DNA from: Hyperoodon ampullatus
Lineage: Eukaryota; Chordata; Mammalia; Artiodactyla; Ziphiidae
Direction: 5' to 3'
DNA length: 64,000 bases
Assembly (NCBI GenBank): GCA_949752795.1
Contig: CATKHW010000280.1
Span: 434,001 to 498,000, forward strand
Shown here: positions 1 to 10,310 of the stretch, piece by piece
Numbering within the stretch: position 1 is the stretch's first letter
Layout: each line of letters opens with the position of its first letter
Program-made: the position numbers and the translations under genes
The notes under the pieces: model-generated
Seen by the model: the letters and a program-made list of their open reading frames with translations, nothing else
Told to the model about the DNA's origin: nothing
The model's database searches: none

Positions 1-685
1 CAGCAGCCCACTCCTACGCAAGGAGCGTCCTCATTGCAAAGCTGGGGGCCATGCCGAGGCATCTGTGAGTAACCGTGAGCTGAGCCCCAGGCCAGCTGCT
101 GTTGAACTTTTCCCACCCTTCCCAGGTAAAACACCTGAATATGTACAAGGGCTTGAAAGCCTAGAGGAAGGGCCGTGGAGCCACACCAGCGACAGCACGC
201 AGGACAACTTGGTGCCTGCAGGCCAGCCGGGAAGGTCCTGGACCTGGGCGCTCTTCTGGAAGCTTTCCATAGCCCTGCCTGAGATACCCCTCCTGTCCCG
301 GCACCCACTGCTTTTTTCCTTCCTCACCTCTGTCCGGAGAGAAATTCCAGCGGAAGGTATGGGTGACACATCCTCTTCTTTACAGGTGGAAGCCTGGCAA
401 CTCCTGCAGAAAGTCCAGCAGAGACCCACTCACACCGGGCCACCCACAAAGCCGTGGCCCCTCACTCCCTCCCACCAGCACAGCCCCGAGACTGCTGACG
501 GGGCAGAGAATATGGAGTCAGGCACAGCTTCAGGGGTTATTGCTGCCTGCAGTGCTGTTTATATTGACCTCAACACAGGCACACCAGGGGAGGGCCGGCC
601 GGCAGGGTTAGGCTACCCAGGTCAGCCAATCCTCAGCCCTCAAGGAATCACATTGTTGAAAATGGACCTCGCTAAGGCAGAATAG
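1..685. repeat. Left copy of a 0.7 kb direct duplication (cut by window start)
   Basis: This stretch is repeated at 2728-3410 with an offset of about 2,730 bp. Matching landmarks include TCATTGCAAAGCT (31 and 2760), GAGCCACACCAGCGACAGCA (near 178 and 2908) and TCAGCCAAT (622 and 3352). The two copies are clearly related but differ by many substitutions and small indels, so the duplication is old. Open frames such as 65-685 (+) are not preserved in the second copy, so I do not call a gene. The copies could be the LTRs of an unrecognised retroelement or a host segmental duplication; I saw no convincing TG...CA ends or primer-binding site. Confidence 0.8.
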
Positions 686-689
686 AAGC

Positions 690-1145
690 CAAGGAATAAA
701 AGGACACAATGCCATTTGCAGCACCGTCGGTGTGTCTAGAGGTAATCACGTGACTTGTAGTAAGTCCGAAAGTGAAAGACACATATCATATCATATCTCT
801 TATAGGTGTGACCGAAAAATGGATACCAGGGCAGATATTTCCACGGAGAATGGCAATCACAGATTCATTCAACAAACTGATGGTTCACCAATGGAAAGGT
901 GTGAGGATTGGTTTCATTATGATATTGGGGTTAACAGACATATACAAACACAGGTGACATATATAATCACCAAAGACCTACAGAATACCAAGAGAAGACT
1001 ACTCAACATTCTGTCATAAGGTGCATGGGAAAAGAATCCCAGGAAGAACAGACATCTGTATATGTGTAAAAGAACCACATCTTCCACACCTACAACAAGC
1101 CAAACATTGTAATCAAATTTGCTGTAATAAAAAATAAAAAATTAA
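690..1145 (+). mobile_element. L1 LINE 3' end fragment (ORF2 tail and 3' UTR)
   Basis: The order of short motifs is that of the 3' end of a cetartiodactyl L1: ATGCCATTTGCAGCA at about 709, a degraded AAGTCCGAAAGTGAAAGACA, CATATCATATCTCTTATAGG, a GGGGTTAACAGACATA block near 927, ACATTGTAATCAAATTTGC near 1104, and an A-rich AATAAAAAATAAAAAATTAA tail ending about 1145. It is heavily diverged. The same block, in the same orientation, forms the second half of the 1.74 kb satellite monomer found further right. Confidence 0.75.
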
Positions 1146-1290
1146 ACTAAAAACACGAACAAGAAGTAGTGAGACAAACTTGAGGGGCTTTCTCCTGGCA
1201 CATTCCATTCTAAATTCCAATCTAGAACACGACTTACATTGAGGCTCTGTTGCCCCAGTAACCAGATTTGGTAAGGGAGAACTGCTGCCA
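1146..1290 (+). repeat. Outlying fragment resembling the non-L1 half of the satellite monomer
   Basis: Sequence just after the L1 tail (GAGACAAACTT, GGCACATTCCATTCTAAATT, CCAATCTAGAACACGACTTACATTGAGGCTC) resembles 7220-7320 in diverged monomer M1 (GAGACAAGTCTTAGG, GGCACATGCCACTCTAATT, CCAATCCAGAAGACAAATTC). It also resembles the monomer segment GGGCACATATCACTGTAATT. An L1 tail followed by this segment is the same order as in the tandem array, so this may be a solitary, very old relative of the monomer. The match is by eye and short. Confidence 0.45.
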
Positions 1291-1524
1291 CATTGTGGCC
1301 GTTTCACAAAACAGCAGCTTTAATCCCAGCACTAATGGTCAGTGGATATTCAAAATCATTGCAGGCCTGTAAATGACACCTGCCCTGAAAACAAATCCTG
1401 GCGTCATATATCGAACAAAAAATTCAAAGGACGTCCATATTTCAAAACGACAGTTTCAAAAGGCATATTTTACACACATTAGTGTTCTGCTTCTTTTTCT
1501 TTCTTTCTTTTGTTGTTAAAAAAA
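1291..1524. other. Unassigned non-coding stretch
   Basis: I recognise no gene or repeat family here apart from the pyrimidine tract listed separately. It separates two L1 fragments inside the duplicated interval. Confidence 0.4.
1490..1517. repeat. Short TTTCT-type pyrimidine tract
   Basis: A T/C-only run made of CTTTTT and CTTT steps lies immediately upstream of the second L1 fragment. It is an ordinary low-complexity microsatellite. Confidence 0.75.
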
Positions 1525-2510
1525 CGGGAATGGCAAAAAGCATCCCTCAGAATGGGCGAAAATATTTGCAAACGAATCAATGGACAAAGGTTTAATCTCC
1601 AATATATATAAAGAGCTCATGAAGCTTAATATTAAAAAAATGAACAACCCAATACAAAATTGGGCAGAAGATCTAAAGAGACGTTTCTTCAAAGAAGACA
1701 CAGAGATGGCCAAGACGCACATGAAAAGCTGCTCAACATCACTAATTATTAGAGAAATGCAAATCAAAACTACAATGAGGTATCACCTCACACCTGTTAG
1801 AATCGGCATCATCAGAAAATCTACAAACAACAAATTCTGGGGAGGGTGTGGACAAAAGGATCCCTCTTCCACTAGTGGTGGAAATGTAAATTGATACAGT
1901 CACGATGGAGAACAGTATGGAGTTTCCTTAAAAAAACTAGAAATAGAATTACCATATGATCCAGCAATCCCACTTCTGGGCATATACCCAGAGAAAACCA
2001 TAAATCAAAAAGGCACATTCACCACAATGCTCATTTCAGCACTATTTACAATAGCCAGGTAATGGAAGCAACCTAAATACCACAGACAGACGAATGGATA
2101 AAGATGTGGTACATATATAAAATGGAATATTACTCAGCCATAAGAAGGAATGAAACTGGGTCATTTGTAGAGACGTCGATGGATCTAGAGACTGTCATAC
2201 AGAATGAAGTAAGTCAGAAAGAGAAAAACAAATATTGTATATTAATGCATATATGTGGAACCTAGAAATATGGTACAGATGAACTGGTTTGCAGGGAAGA
2301 AATAGAGACACAGAGGTAGAGAACACACGTATGGACACCAAGTGTGGGAAGCCATGGGGTGGTGGTGGTGGCATATGTTGGGAGATTGGGATTGACCTGT
2401 ATACATGTATATGCATAAAATACATAACTAATAATAACCTGCTGTATAAAAATATAAATAAAATTAAATTTTAAAATTTTAAAAAATAAAATTTAAAAAT
2501 AAAACAGAAA
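1525..2510 (+). mobile_element. 5'-truncated L1 LINE: ORF2 C-terminal region, 3' UTR and A-rich tail
   Basis: The sequence follows the last kilobase of a mammalian L1. It contains the end of ORF2 (frame 1580-1894, then frameshifted), CATATGATCCAGCAATCCCA near 1951, GGCATATACCCAGAGAAAAC near 1979, AATGGAATATTACTCAGCCA near 2121, an AAGTAAGTCAGAAAGAGAAA block near 2209, and an A/T-rich tail from about 2450 to 2510. It is better preserved than the fragment at 690-1145 and so probably younger. The 5' truncation is usual for LINE insertions. Confidence 0.9.
1580..1894 (+). pseudogene. L1 ORF2p C-terminal fragment (dead)
   Basis: About 104 codons read as the region downstream of the L1 reverse transcriptase domain. 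They include the characteristic stretches [31 protein letters not shown] and [12 protein letters not shown]. In intact L1 this part of ORF2 precedes the cysteine-rich C-terminus. Here the frame is lost near 1865-1894, and the following LEIELPYDPAIP-type stretch lies in another frame. The reverse transcriptase and endonuclease domains are absent. It is a relic inside the truncated L1 and has no expected function. Confidence 0.85.
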
Positions 2511-2727
2511 AAAGTTCTTCCCTTCACACAGATGTATTTATATGAATGAATTATTTCCATGCTTATATCTATAAATACATAAAAGAGGAATAAAATCTAA
2601 CTTGAACCAAAAAAGGAAAAAAAACCTGAACCCACCAGTTATACAGAGGAAAACCCTATCAGGGCACTTGCTCCAGCGTTAAACAATTCTGAAATTGGTC
2701 AGAGGTGGGGAATCATCTCCCATACAG
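2511..2727. other. Unassigned A-rich stretch before the second duplicate
   Basis: This is A-rich sequence after the L1 tail, then a short unique stretch leading into the second duplicate copy. I recognise no gene or element. Confidence 0.4.
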
Positions 2728-3410
2728 CCAGCAGCCCACCCCCCAAGCAAGGAGGGTCCTCATTGCAAAGCTTGGGGACCGAGCCAAGGCATCTGTGAGT
2801 AAACGTGAGCTGAGTCCCAGTCCTGCTGCAGCTGAACTCTTCCCACCCTTTCCAGTTAAAACACCCGAATATGTACAAGAACTTGCAAGCCTAGAGGAAG
2901 GGCTGTGGAGCCACACCAGCGACAGCACACAGGCCGACTTGGTGCCTGCAGGCCAGTCAGGATGGTCCTGTCCCCAGATGCTCTTCTGGAAGCTTTCCAT
3001 TTCCCTGCCTGAGATACCCCTCCTGCCACGGCCCCCACTGCTTTTTTACTTCCTCACCTCTGCCTGGGGAGAAATTCCAGCGGCAGGTATCGGTGACACA
3101 TCCTCTTCTTTAGCAGGTGGCAGCCTGGCAACTCCTGCAGAAAGTCCAGCAGAGCCCCACTCACACTGGGCCACCCACTAAGCCACGGCCCCTCACTCCC
3201 TCCCACCAGCAAGCCCCGGCACTGCCTACGGGGCAGAGAATATGGCGTCAGTCACAGCTACAAGGGCTGTCGCTCACTGGAGAGCTGTTTATATTGCCCT
3301 CAACCCAGGCACATCTGTGGAGGGCTGGCAGGCAGTTTCAGGCTGCCAAAATCAGCCAATCCTCACCCCTCAGGGGCTCACAGTTGCAGAACATGAAACT
3401 TGCTAAATGG
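2728..3410. repeat. Right copy of the 0.7 kb direct duplication
   Basis: This is the partner of 1-685, similar from CAGCAGCCCAC at the left to the TCAGCCAATCCTCA...CTCA stretch near 3352-3380. Indels between the copies fall in the middle: AGCAGGTGG here against AGGTGG, and a shortened CAGC run near 3208. Frames such as 2705-3181 (+) do not correspond to a conserved product in the other copy. Confidence 0.8.
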
Positions 3411-3818
3411 GCCAGGCCCTAGGAGCAGGTGTGGGCTCTTGAGAGTCAGGATAGACAAGGGGCTGCAGCTGCGGCTTGTTTTTTATCATTTTATCTGGTC
3501 CATGAGTGGAAAACAACTTCAAGAAGACCCTATCCTAATGAGAGGAACCCAGGAGTCAGGGAGAGGAGTGATGGTGGGTGGAGACAGAGGCCTGGTGCAC
3601 TGGCTGCAGTGGAAGTGTCTGGAAGACCAGGCAGAAAGAGCCTGCAGAGAGTGATAGCCATGGTCACAGACCTGTCAGAGCTGCTGTTTGTTAGTTCAAG
3701 TCCTGCTCTGAGGTATTCTGTGTCAGCTGTGAGCGACAGGTGAGCTGGGGTTTCTCTGCAAGGTGGGCTATGTGCACAGTTCCTGTGTGTCCAGCCCTGC
3801 TGGGGTACCTGCCCAGGG
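3411..3818. other. Unassigned sequence between duplication and small minisatellite
   Basis: About 400 bp of moderately G-rich unique sequence. Overlapping short frames on both strands show no recognisable domain. Part of it may be degraded proviral sequence upstream of the pol remnant, but I cannot show this. Confidence 0.35.
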
Positions 3819-4015
3819 GAGCTCCGTATCCTGGGAAGGGCCTGAGTAGGAGAGCCCCATGGGCTGCTGGGTAGCTGCAGAGGTGAGCTCCATACCCTGG
3901 GAGGGACTTGACCACGAGAGCCCCGTGGGCTGTGGGGTAGGGGTGCAGCCCAGGTGAGCTCCATATCCTGGGATTGGCCTGACCACGAGAGCCCCATGGG
4001 CTGCTGGAGACCTGG
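3819..4015. repeat. Small minisatellite, about three units of 61-76 bp
   Basis: Units start with GAGCTCC at 3819, 3895 and 3956, each continuing as TATCCTGGGA or TACCCTGGGA and then GAGAGCCCC.TGGGCTG. The first unit is about 76 bp, the second 61 bp and the third about 60 bp and incomplete. Several overlapping minus-strand frames with repeated ELTW/GAHLG-like peptides come from this repetition and are not genes. Confidence 0.85.
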
Positions 4016-4079
4016 TAAAGGATATCAGGACAGTCAGTGAAGCCACCGAGGATATGCATCCAGTAGCTCCTATTTCCTA

Positions 4080-5040
4080 CTCCCTGCTGGTCATTCTACC
4101 TTCCACCAGGCCATGGCATTCTGTATCAGACTTCAATGATGCCTTCTTCTGTATTCCATTCATCTCAGAGTCACAAGAATTTTTGGCTTGTGAGTGGCAG
4201 GACACAACATGCAACAAAAGCAATAATGCTGGGCCGTCCTGCCCCAATGGTTCAAAAATCCCCACACCATCATTGGGGAAATGTCCTCTAAAGACCTTAA
4301 AGTTCAACCTCTGTAAAAGGGAACCCTCCTTCAATATGCAGATGACATTCTGATCGCCAGGCCTACTAAAGAAGCCTCTGAACTACCTAGCCAAGAAAGG
4401 ATAGAAGGTGTCCAAGAAAAACGCTCAAATATCCCAGGCTAAGATGACATGCCTGGGCTTCATTCTCACAGATATTCGGAGAAACGCATCCCAGGATAGT
4501 GAAGAAGCCATTTGCAGCCTTACCTCTTCTAAAACTAGAAGACAGCTTAGGGGTTCCTGGGGAGGCCAAGGTTTTATGCATCTGGATCCCTAACTACAGT
4601 CTAATAGCTGGGCCTCTACATGAAACACTGACACGAAAAGATGATGATCCTTTTGAATAGAATCCAGAAGCAGCCTTTCAAGAATGGAAAGAGCAGTCAA
4701 TACAGACACTTGCCAAGGAACTCTCTAATTTAGCTAAACCCTTTGACCTTTACATACCCGGTCAAAGGTTAATCGCCCTTGGAGCCTTAGTGCAAAAACT
4801 GGGACCACTTGAAATGGAGCAACACAAGAATGCTCTTCAGGTATGATAAACTATGGTCACCAAGGGCTTTGCCCACTGACTCATCAGGCCAGGATACTGG
4901 GGTATCTAAAAAGCTGGAAATCAGCAGCCCGCAAGGCCAGCTCCCTCCTAAGGGAAAAGGACCCCACGTGGTGATCCTAACCACCCATCATGCCCTGAAG
5001 TTGCAGGGGTCGCTCTGTGGACACACTGACCTCGAGTGAG
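4080..5040 (+). pseudogene. Decayed gammaretrovirus-like (class I ERV) pol remnant
   Basis: Fragments of a retroviral polymerase gene survive in order but in different frames. The reverse transcriptase motif DAFFCIP and an EWQD stretch occur in the frame 4054-4353. The catalytic YADD motif is at 4335-4346, in another frame. A thumb/connection-like region follows: KKNAQISQAKMTCLGFIL at about 4411-4464, then sequence leading into the RNase H side at about 4560-4800, with an in-frame TAG at 4658. At about 4950-5010 there is a stretch like the integrase C-terminus (GPHVVILTTHHALKLQG). Most of RNase H and integrase between these points is missing, so there is a large internal deletion as well as frameshifts and stops. 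It is an old, inactive provirus copy with no expected function. Confidence 0.8.
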
Positions 5041-5847
5041 GAGGCCCTCCAACTCCAACCTCCAGAGAGATAAACGGGGGCAACGGGCCCCCAAGATGAC
5101 TCGTGTGACCATCACTTGACCTGGAGTTTCTCTCAGAAAACGACAAGACTGTGCCCTGAAAGAGCAGACTACTGCTTGCAGGACTTATTGCACCCAGAGG
5201 GGAGCTAATAAGCTTGGCGGGGGAAACGTATATCACGCTTTCACCATAGAAAACCCTACAGACACCGTGGTGATGGTGGCCAATATGACCGGCTGGACTG
5301 CTGGCTACTTCTAAAGGCCGTTGACTCAGTGGACGTCATGGTCCTGGATCACCACTGACCCTGGACTGTCTGGGAGTTGCGCGGGCAGGGCTCTGACACA
5401 TGGTGCTGTTTGTACATTAATTCACGGACCTAATTAAAGAAAGCACAGACTACTGGTCAGAGCATCTAGTCTGACAAAACTGTCAGCCTAAGGTCGCCGA
5501 ACATATGTGGGGTGGGGTGAAACCTGCCACCGCAGCATCTCTGTGCCTCTCTTTCCTGGACCCTTAAAGGTCATTAGAATCTGTAACACTTCCAATGCTG
5601 GTGCTCAGGCGGACGAGAAGTGAGGCAGGAGGCCTTGGGACAATCAACCTCACCAGGAGGCTGGTGTGGAGACGTTTTGCCCCTCCCCACATGTATCAGG
5701 GCTCCCACCACAGCATGAAGCAGTTACAAAAGAGGGGTCTGCACCCTCAACACCCCAAGAATAAGGAACGGAACAAAAAGCAGAGGAGGTGTTCGTCTCC
5801 GGCAACGTTCATTAAAAATTCCTGGGAGATAAAAAGAGAATCTGGGC
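5041..5847 (+). other. Probable proviral 3' region (env/LTR-like), unresolved
   Basis: This follows the integrase-like end directly, where env would lie in a gammaretrovirus. All frames are short. I saw no surface or transmembrane subunit motif that would prove env. Frame 5595-5852 (85 codons, basic) resembles nothing I know. The AATAAA signals at its end fit a proviral 3' LTR, but this is inference from position only. Confidence 0.35.
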
Positions 5848-5858
5848 AATAAAATAAA
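5848..5858 (+). promoter_or_regulatory. Overlapping AATAAA polyadenylation signals
   Basis: Two overlapping AATAAA hexamers (5848-5853 and 5853-5858) are followed by a T-rich, GT-containing stretch (CTGTTTTTCCTTTGTGC). This is the usual layout of a 3' end-processing site. In context it could be the R region of a degraded LTR. Activity is unknown. Confidence 0.4.
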
Positions 5859-6555
5859 GTCTAACCTGTTTTTCCTTTGTGCTTTGTCTAATTTCACGTG
5901 CTCCTAGGGTTCCGCATGCAGAGGTCCCACACCCGGCACTTCAGACCCGATTTCCTAGTGCAGAATGGCTGGGTCGACACCTCAGCTAGCGGGGTCCCAT
6001 GCAGACTCCGCGGCATAGAGCCTGAGCTGCAGCCAACGCAGCCCTCGAGAGCTCCATCCCCTCCCTCCCACTGACGCTGCCGGGGATCCTACACAGCAGC
6101 CCAGCTCACAGCCCATGGGGGAGTGCACGCTCTCACCTCTCCATTCTGTTTTCAAAATAATGTTTCCTTTGCTTCTGAACCAAACTCAGTCTTGATCTGT
6201 TGGCTCCAATGACACTGGGCACGGGGACTCCTGTTGGGGTCCACTCTGGAGGATCAGTAACAGAAATTGAGAACATTGTAACTTCAATGAACAGATGTGT
6301 GAGCCAAACTGTACTTAACATAGAGCAGTGTATAATGCTCGGGTAAAATAAGATGTTTCTAAGACTTACATTTGATATTTCCATCACTTTCCTATAAGCA
6401 AGTTCAGTGAAGACGTCTGTCTTATTTGTCAGGTCAACATTAGAGAAATGAAGTGATTTATTTCCATGGATGTACATCGAATACTCTTGGCTGAAGCTTC
6501 AATCTTGTTTTGAATGCTTTTCCATTGAAAATGATACCTCTCTTTCAGCTCCCCC
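5859..6555. other. Unassigned flank sequence
   Basis: 5900-6130 is C/G-richer, with several CpGs. 6133-6555 is A/T-richer and holds a 114-codon minus-strand frame (6133-6477) with no recognisable domain. Part of this interval could be proviral LTR sequence. I cannot name an element. Confidence 0.35.
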
Positions 6556-6790
6556 ATTTCTGAGAAGTATAAAATCTTATAATTTATTATTACCAAAGGG
6601 GAAAGGTAGGAGAAGGGATAAATTAACAGTTTGGGATTAACACATACACACTGCTATGTATAAAATAGATCATCAACAAGGAACTACTGTATAGCACAGG
6701 GAACTACACTGAATATTTTGCAATAACCTATAAGGGGAAATAATCTGAAAAAGAATAGATATTTTTATTGACATCATCTATCAATGACAG
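6556..6790 (+). mobile_element. L1 LINE 3' UTR fragment (cetartiodactyl type)
   Basis: A string of motifs from the cetartiodactyl L1 3' UTR is present: GGGATAAATTAACAGTTTGG, a CACATACACACTGCTATGTA block, AAAATAGATCATCAACAAGG, CTACTGTATAGCACAGGGAA and AATAACCTATAAGGGGAAA. It sits directly at the left edge of the satellite array. It may be the 3' end of one more, truncated, monomer or an independent L1 insertion. Confidence 0.85.
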
Positions 6791-8565
6791 ATAAAATGTA
6801 ACCTAAGCAAGGCCGATGGTGAGCGCTTCTGACCCTGAAGATTTCAGTCATCTAAAGTTTGGGCTCTGCCTATTTCCCAAGGCCCTTAAAGGACATATGT
6901 GTAGCTGTAGCTTAAAAATTCCCCAGTTTGGGGTTCGGGGAGGCACTGATTTGGAAAAATCCCTGGTGTTCTCCTTACATGCACGGGACCCTTCCTACAG
7001 CTAAAACATGCCTGTCACACCTAGAGGATGGTACACCGTTTGATCAGAAAGAGTTTGGAAAAGGCACCTCATCTCCTCATCGCCTGCTGCTCGGGTTCAA
7101 CCCTCCAGCATCTTTCCTAACAATCTCCTCACTTGGGGATATCAGCACCGTCAACATCCTGTTGCACACAGTTTGGAATTTGTCCAGAGGATGAAGCGGA
7201 AGGATGAGAAAAATTTAGAGACAAGTCTTAGGTGTTCGGACAGGCACATGCCACTCTAATTTCCAATCCAGAAGACAAATTCATCAAAGGCTAGAATTGC
7301 CCATGGAAACACAATAGGGCTAGAGGAAATCCCGCTGTTTTGTGTCCAGTTTCCAAAAACACAAGTTAAAAAATGGAAATCAGGGGCACTAAAATTCATG
7401 AAACTGCAGAGTTGAAAATATCTATCGCCGAAAAATGTCTTGAGGTAAGTCACAGAAAAGGACTTGTAAGCAAGGGAGAGTGGCAGGAAACAGATTTGAA
7501 GAGGTAGAAAGGACTCCCCATTAAAGCACAAGAAAAGGGGCTGAACATCGCCAATGATGCAGTTGGCCAAAAAGGGTGTATGCATTTTTTCTGAATATAT
7601 TCAAGTAAAGGCCATACACACTTTTTATCCAACCAAACAGGTGGGCACTGGAAATCAATATCACAAAATGTATCACTTCACATCAGTCAGAAGGGCCATC
7701 CACATAAAGTGTAAACACCAGAAATGCAGGACAGGGCGAGGAGAAAAGGGAGCCCTGTGAGGCTGATAGTGGAAATGTAATTTGCCAACGGCCACTCTGG
7801 AGAAGTGTATTGTGTTTGCTAAAACATCTAAAAAATGAGCTACAGAGCATAGGGCACTTGCACTCATGGGCGTGTACCTTGGGAAAAACAAAAATCAACA
7901 GAAAACAGGCACCCGAACGTTTACCACCTCTCTGTTAAAAAGGGGCTCAACTTGGATATAACCTAAATGTCCCTGGAAGGATAAAATGGATAAAAGAGAT
8001 GGGGTACTTATGTAGAGTGGAATATTACTCATCCAGAAATCAATGAAATAAGGCCAGTTGTAACAACTCTGGAGGAGTTACATACGATCATTCTAAGTGA
8101 CATATGTCAGAAAGAAAAAGACACATATCATAAGATGTCACTTAAAGGTGGAATCAAAAATGGCTACACATGAAATAAATTACAAAACAGTAACATAGTC
8201 AAATATGTAGAAAATAGACATAAGGCTGCTAAATGGGAAAGGTGGGGAATGGTGAGGTATTATCCAGGAGGTTGAAATTAGCAAAGATACCATTCCAAGT
8301 ACCAAATTGAATAACTGACAAGGCCTACACGGTACCTCAAAGAACTGCACTCAGCCCACTCAAGTCACTGGAAAATAATACATATGACTGGTAAGCATCT
8401 GAAAAAGAATTTATTGTTGTCTCACAGTACATGAATCAAGTGGATGTACAGCAGCAAAAAACAGAGCTTTGAAAATCAGCTGTAACCAATATAAAAATAA
8501 ATTTAAAACTATTTATAAAAACAGTGAGACAGACAAAAATTCTTACAACTTTTGTTGAAGGGCTA
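6791..8565 (+). repeat. Satellite monomer M1 (diverged edge copy)
   Basis: This is the outermost recognisable monomer. The non-L1 half occupies about 6791-7550, the hairpin site about 7557-7632, and L1-derived ORF2 plus 3' UTR about 7633-8525, ending in AAATTTAAAACTATTTATAAAA. Landmarks shared with the interior monomers include AAGGGCCATCCACATAAAGT, GAGCCCTGTGAGGCTGATAG, CTCAACTTGGATA and CATATCATAAGATGTCACTT. The palindrome is strongly degraded: only the centre around TGAATATATTCA and parts of the arms remain. Confidence 0.8.
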
Positions 8566-10310
8566 TGATGTAACATGGATTGAACACATGTAGACCCACA
8601 GCAGGATGATTATATAAGGCTGGAAGCTATGCACGCTAAGAGATGTTAGAGAGGCTGGGTGAAGAAATGCAGACCTTTTAAAGTAATACTGCCTGGTACC
8701 CATTCCATGGGTCCCAAATCTGCAGGTTCAAGGGAATCTTCTGACAGCGAAAACATGCCTGGGAAACCGAGATGAATGTACACCGTGTGCTCAGGAAAGG
8801 TGTCTAAAATGCACCTCATTTTTGATCTCCTGGTGCTGGGGTTCGCCATTCCACCCACATTACTAACAATCTCCCCACTTGGAGAATCAGCACCTTTAAC
8901 CTCCTGTTTCACACAGTTTGCAATTTGTGCAGAGGATAAATGGGAAGAGGGGGAACCAATGAGAGATTAGCTGTAGGACTTTTGACAGGCACATGTCACT
9001 CTAATTTCCCATTAGGAAGAAGAATTAACCAAAGGCTCAGCCTGCCTCCCCAGAACCAGAATAGGGCCAGAAGTAATCCAATGGTTTGGCGGCCAGCTCA
9101 CAAAAAAAGCGAGTTGCAAAATGGAGCTCAGGAGCAGACAATTCAAAGACCTGCAAAGATATAAATGATAACCAACGTCCAAAAATATATTCAGGTAAGG
9201 CAATGAAGAGGATCTGAATGAGAGGCAGAATTGCAGGAAACAGATTTCAAAAGGTAGATTGTACTCACATTTAAAGCATATGAAAAGCAGCAGAATTTCT
9301 AAAATGATGCATTTGGGCAAAAGTGTGTATGCGTTTTTTTCGTGAATATCTTCAGGAAAAAAACACATGCAGAGTTTTTGGCCAACCAAGCAAGAGGGAA
9401 ATGCAAATCCGCACAACAAAGAAGTCTCAATTTCCACTGCTCAGAAAGGCCATCCAAAAAATGTGTACAAACCAGAAATGCAGGAGAGGCCATGGAAAAC
9501 AGGGAGCCTAGTCACGCTGATGGGTGGGGTATAAATATCCAAGAGCCACTCTGAAGAAGTGTATGCTCTTTTTAAAACATCTAAATTACAAAGCCCCGGA
9601 GCAAGGGGACTTCAACTCATGGACATATAACTTGGGAAGACTAAATGTCAATAAGACACAGGCACCCCAAAGTTTAGGGCTGCTCTGCATACAAGAACCT
9701 CAACTTTGGTACACCTAAAATATCCCAGGAAAAAGAGAAATGCATAAAGAACTTGTGGTAATTTTGTACAACGGAATATCACTCAGACGTGAAATCAATG
9801 TATATAAGGCCAGTAGCAGCATAATGAGTGGATTTACGTATGATGATTTTAAGGGAAATTAGTCACACAGAAAAAGAATCTTATCATAAGATATCACTTA
9901 TAGAGGGAATGTCAATATCACAACACATGAACTGAATTAGGAAAGAGAACAGAGTCTCACATTTAGCAAAAATCTCTTATGCCTGCTTCAGGGGAAAGGA
10001 GAGGTGGGGTGATGCATAAAACCAGAGTTTGATATTAGCACAGGTACCATTCCATAAACCAAATACAGAATAGACAAGACCTACACCTTCCTCAGTGAAC
10101 GGGACTCAACACCCCTATGCCCCACAGAGGAATATATCTGACTACTAAGAATCTTAAAACCTATGTATTGATATGTCCCCGTAAGGGAATCAATTGTGTC
10201 TAGACTGGCATAAACACGTCAGTGAAAATCAGCTCAACCCCATTATAAAAATGAATTTCAAAAAAACCCCAAAAAACAGCGAAATTCTTACACAATTCCT
10301 TCAGGGGTTC
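8566..10310 (+). repeat. Satellite monomer M2 (diverged)
   Basis: About 1,745 bp in the same order as M1. The palindrome site at about 9305-9380 is imperfect. The L1 half includes ATCACTCAGACGTGAAATCA and AAGATATCACTTATAGAGG. The tail near 10250-10275 is A-rich. It is closer to the interior consensus than M1, for example at GATATTAGCACAGGTACCAT and TTGATATGTCCCCGTAAGGG. Confidence 0.85.

Noticed and set aside
65..685. 206-codon plus-strand frame at the window start as a host exon or gene.
   Set aside because: The duplicate copy at 2728-3410 does not preserve the frame. I saw no splice sites or domain to support coding.
5041..5847. A retroviral envelope gene after the pol remnant.
   Set aside because: Position fits, but no frame carries recognisable surface or transmembrane motifs. 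It is reported only as an unresolved proviral 3' region.
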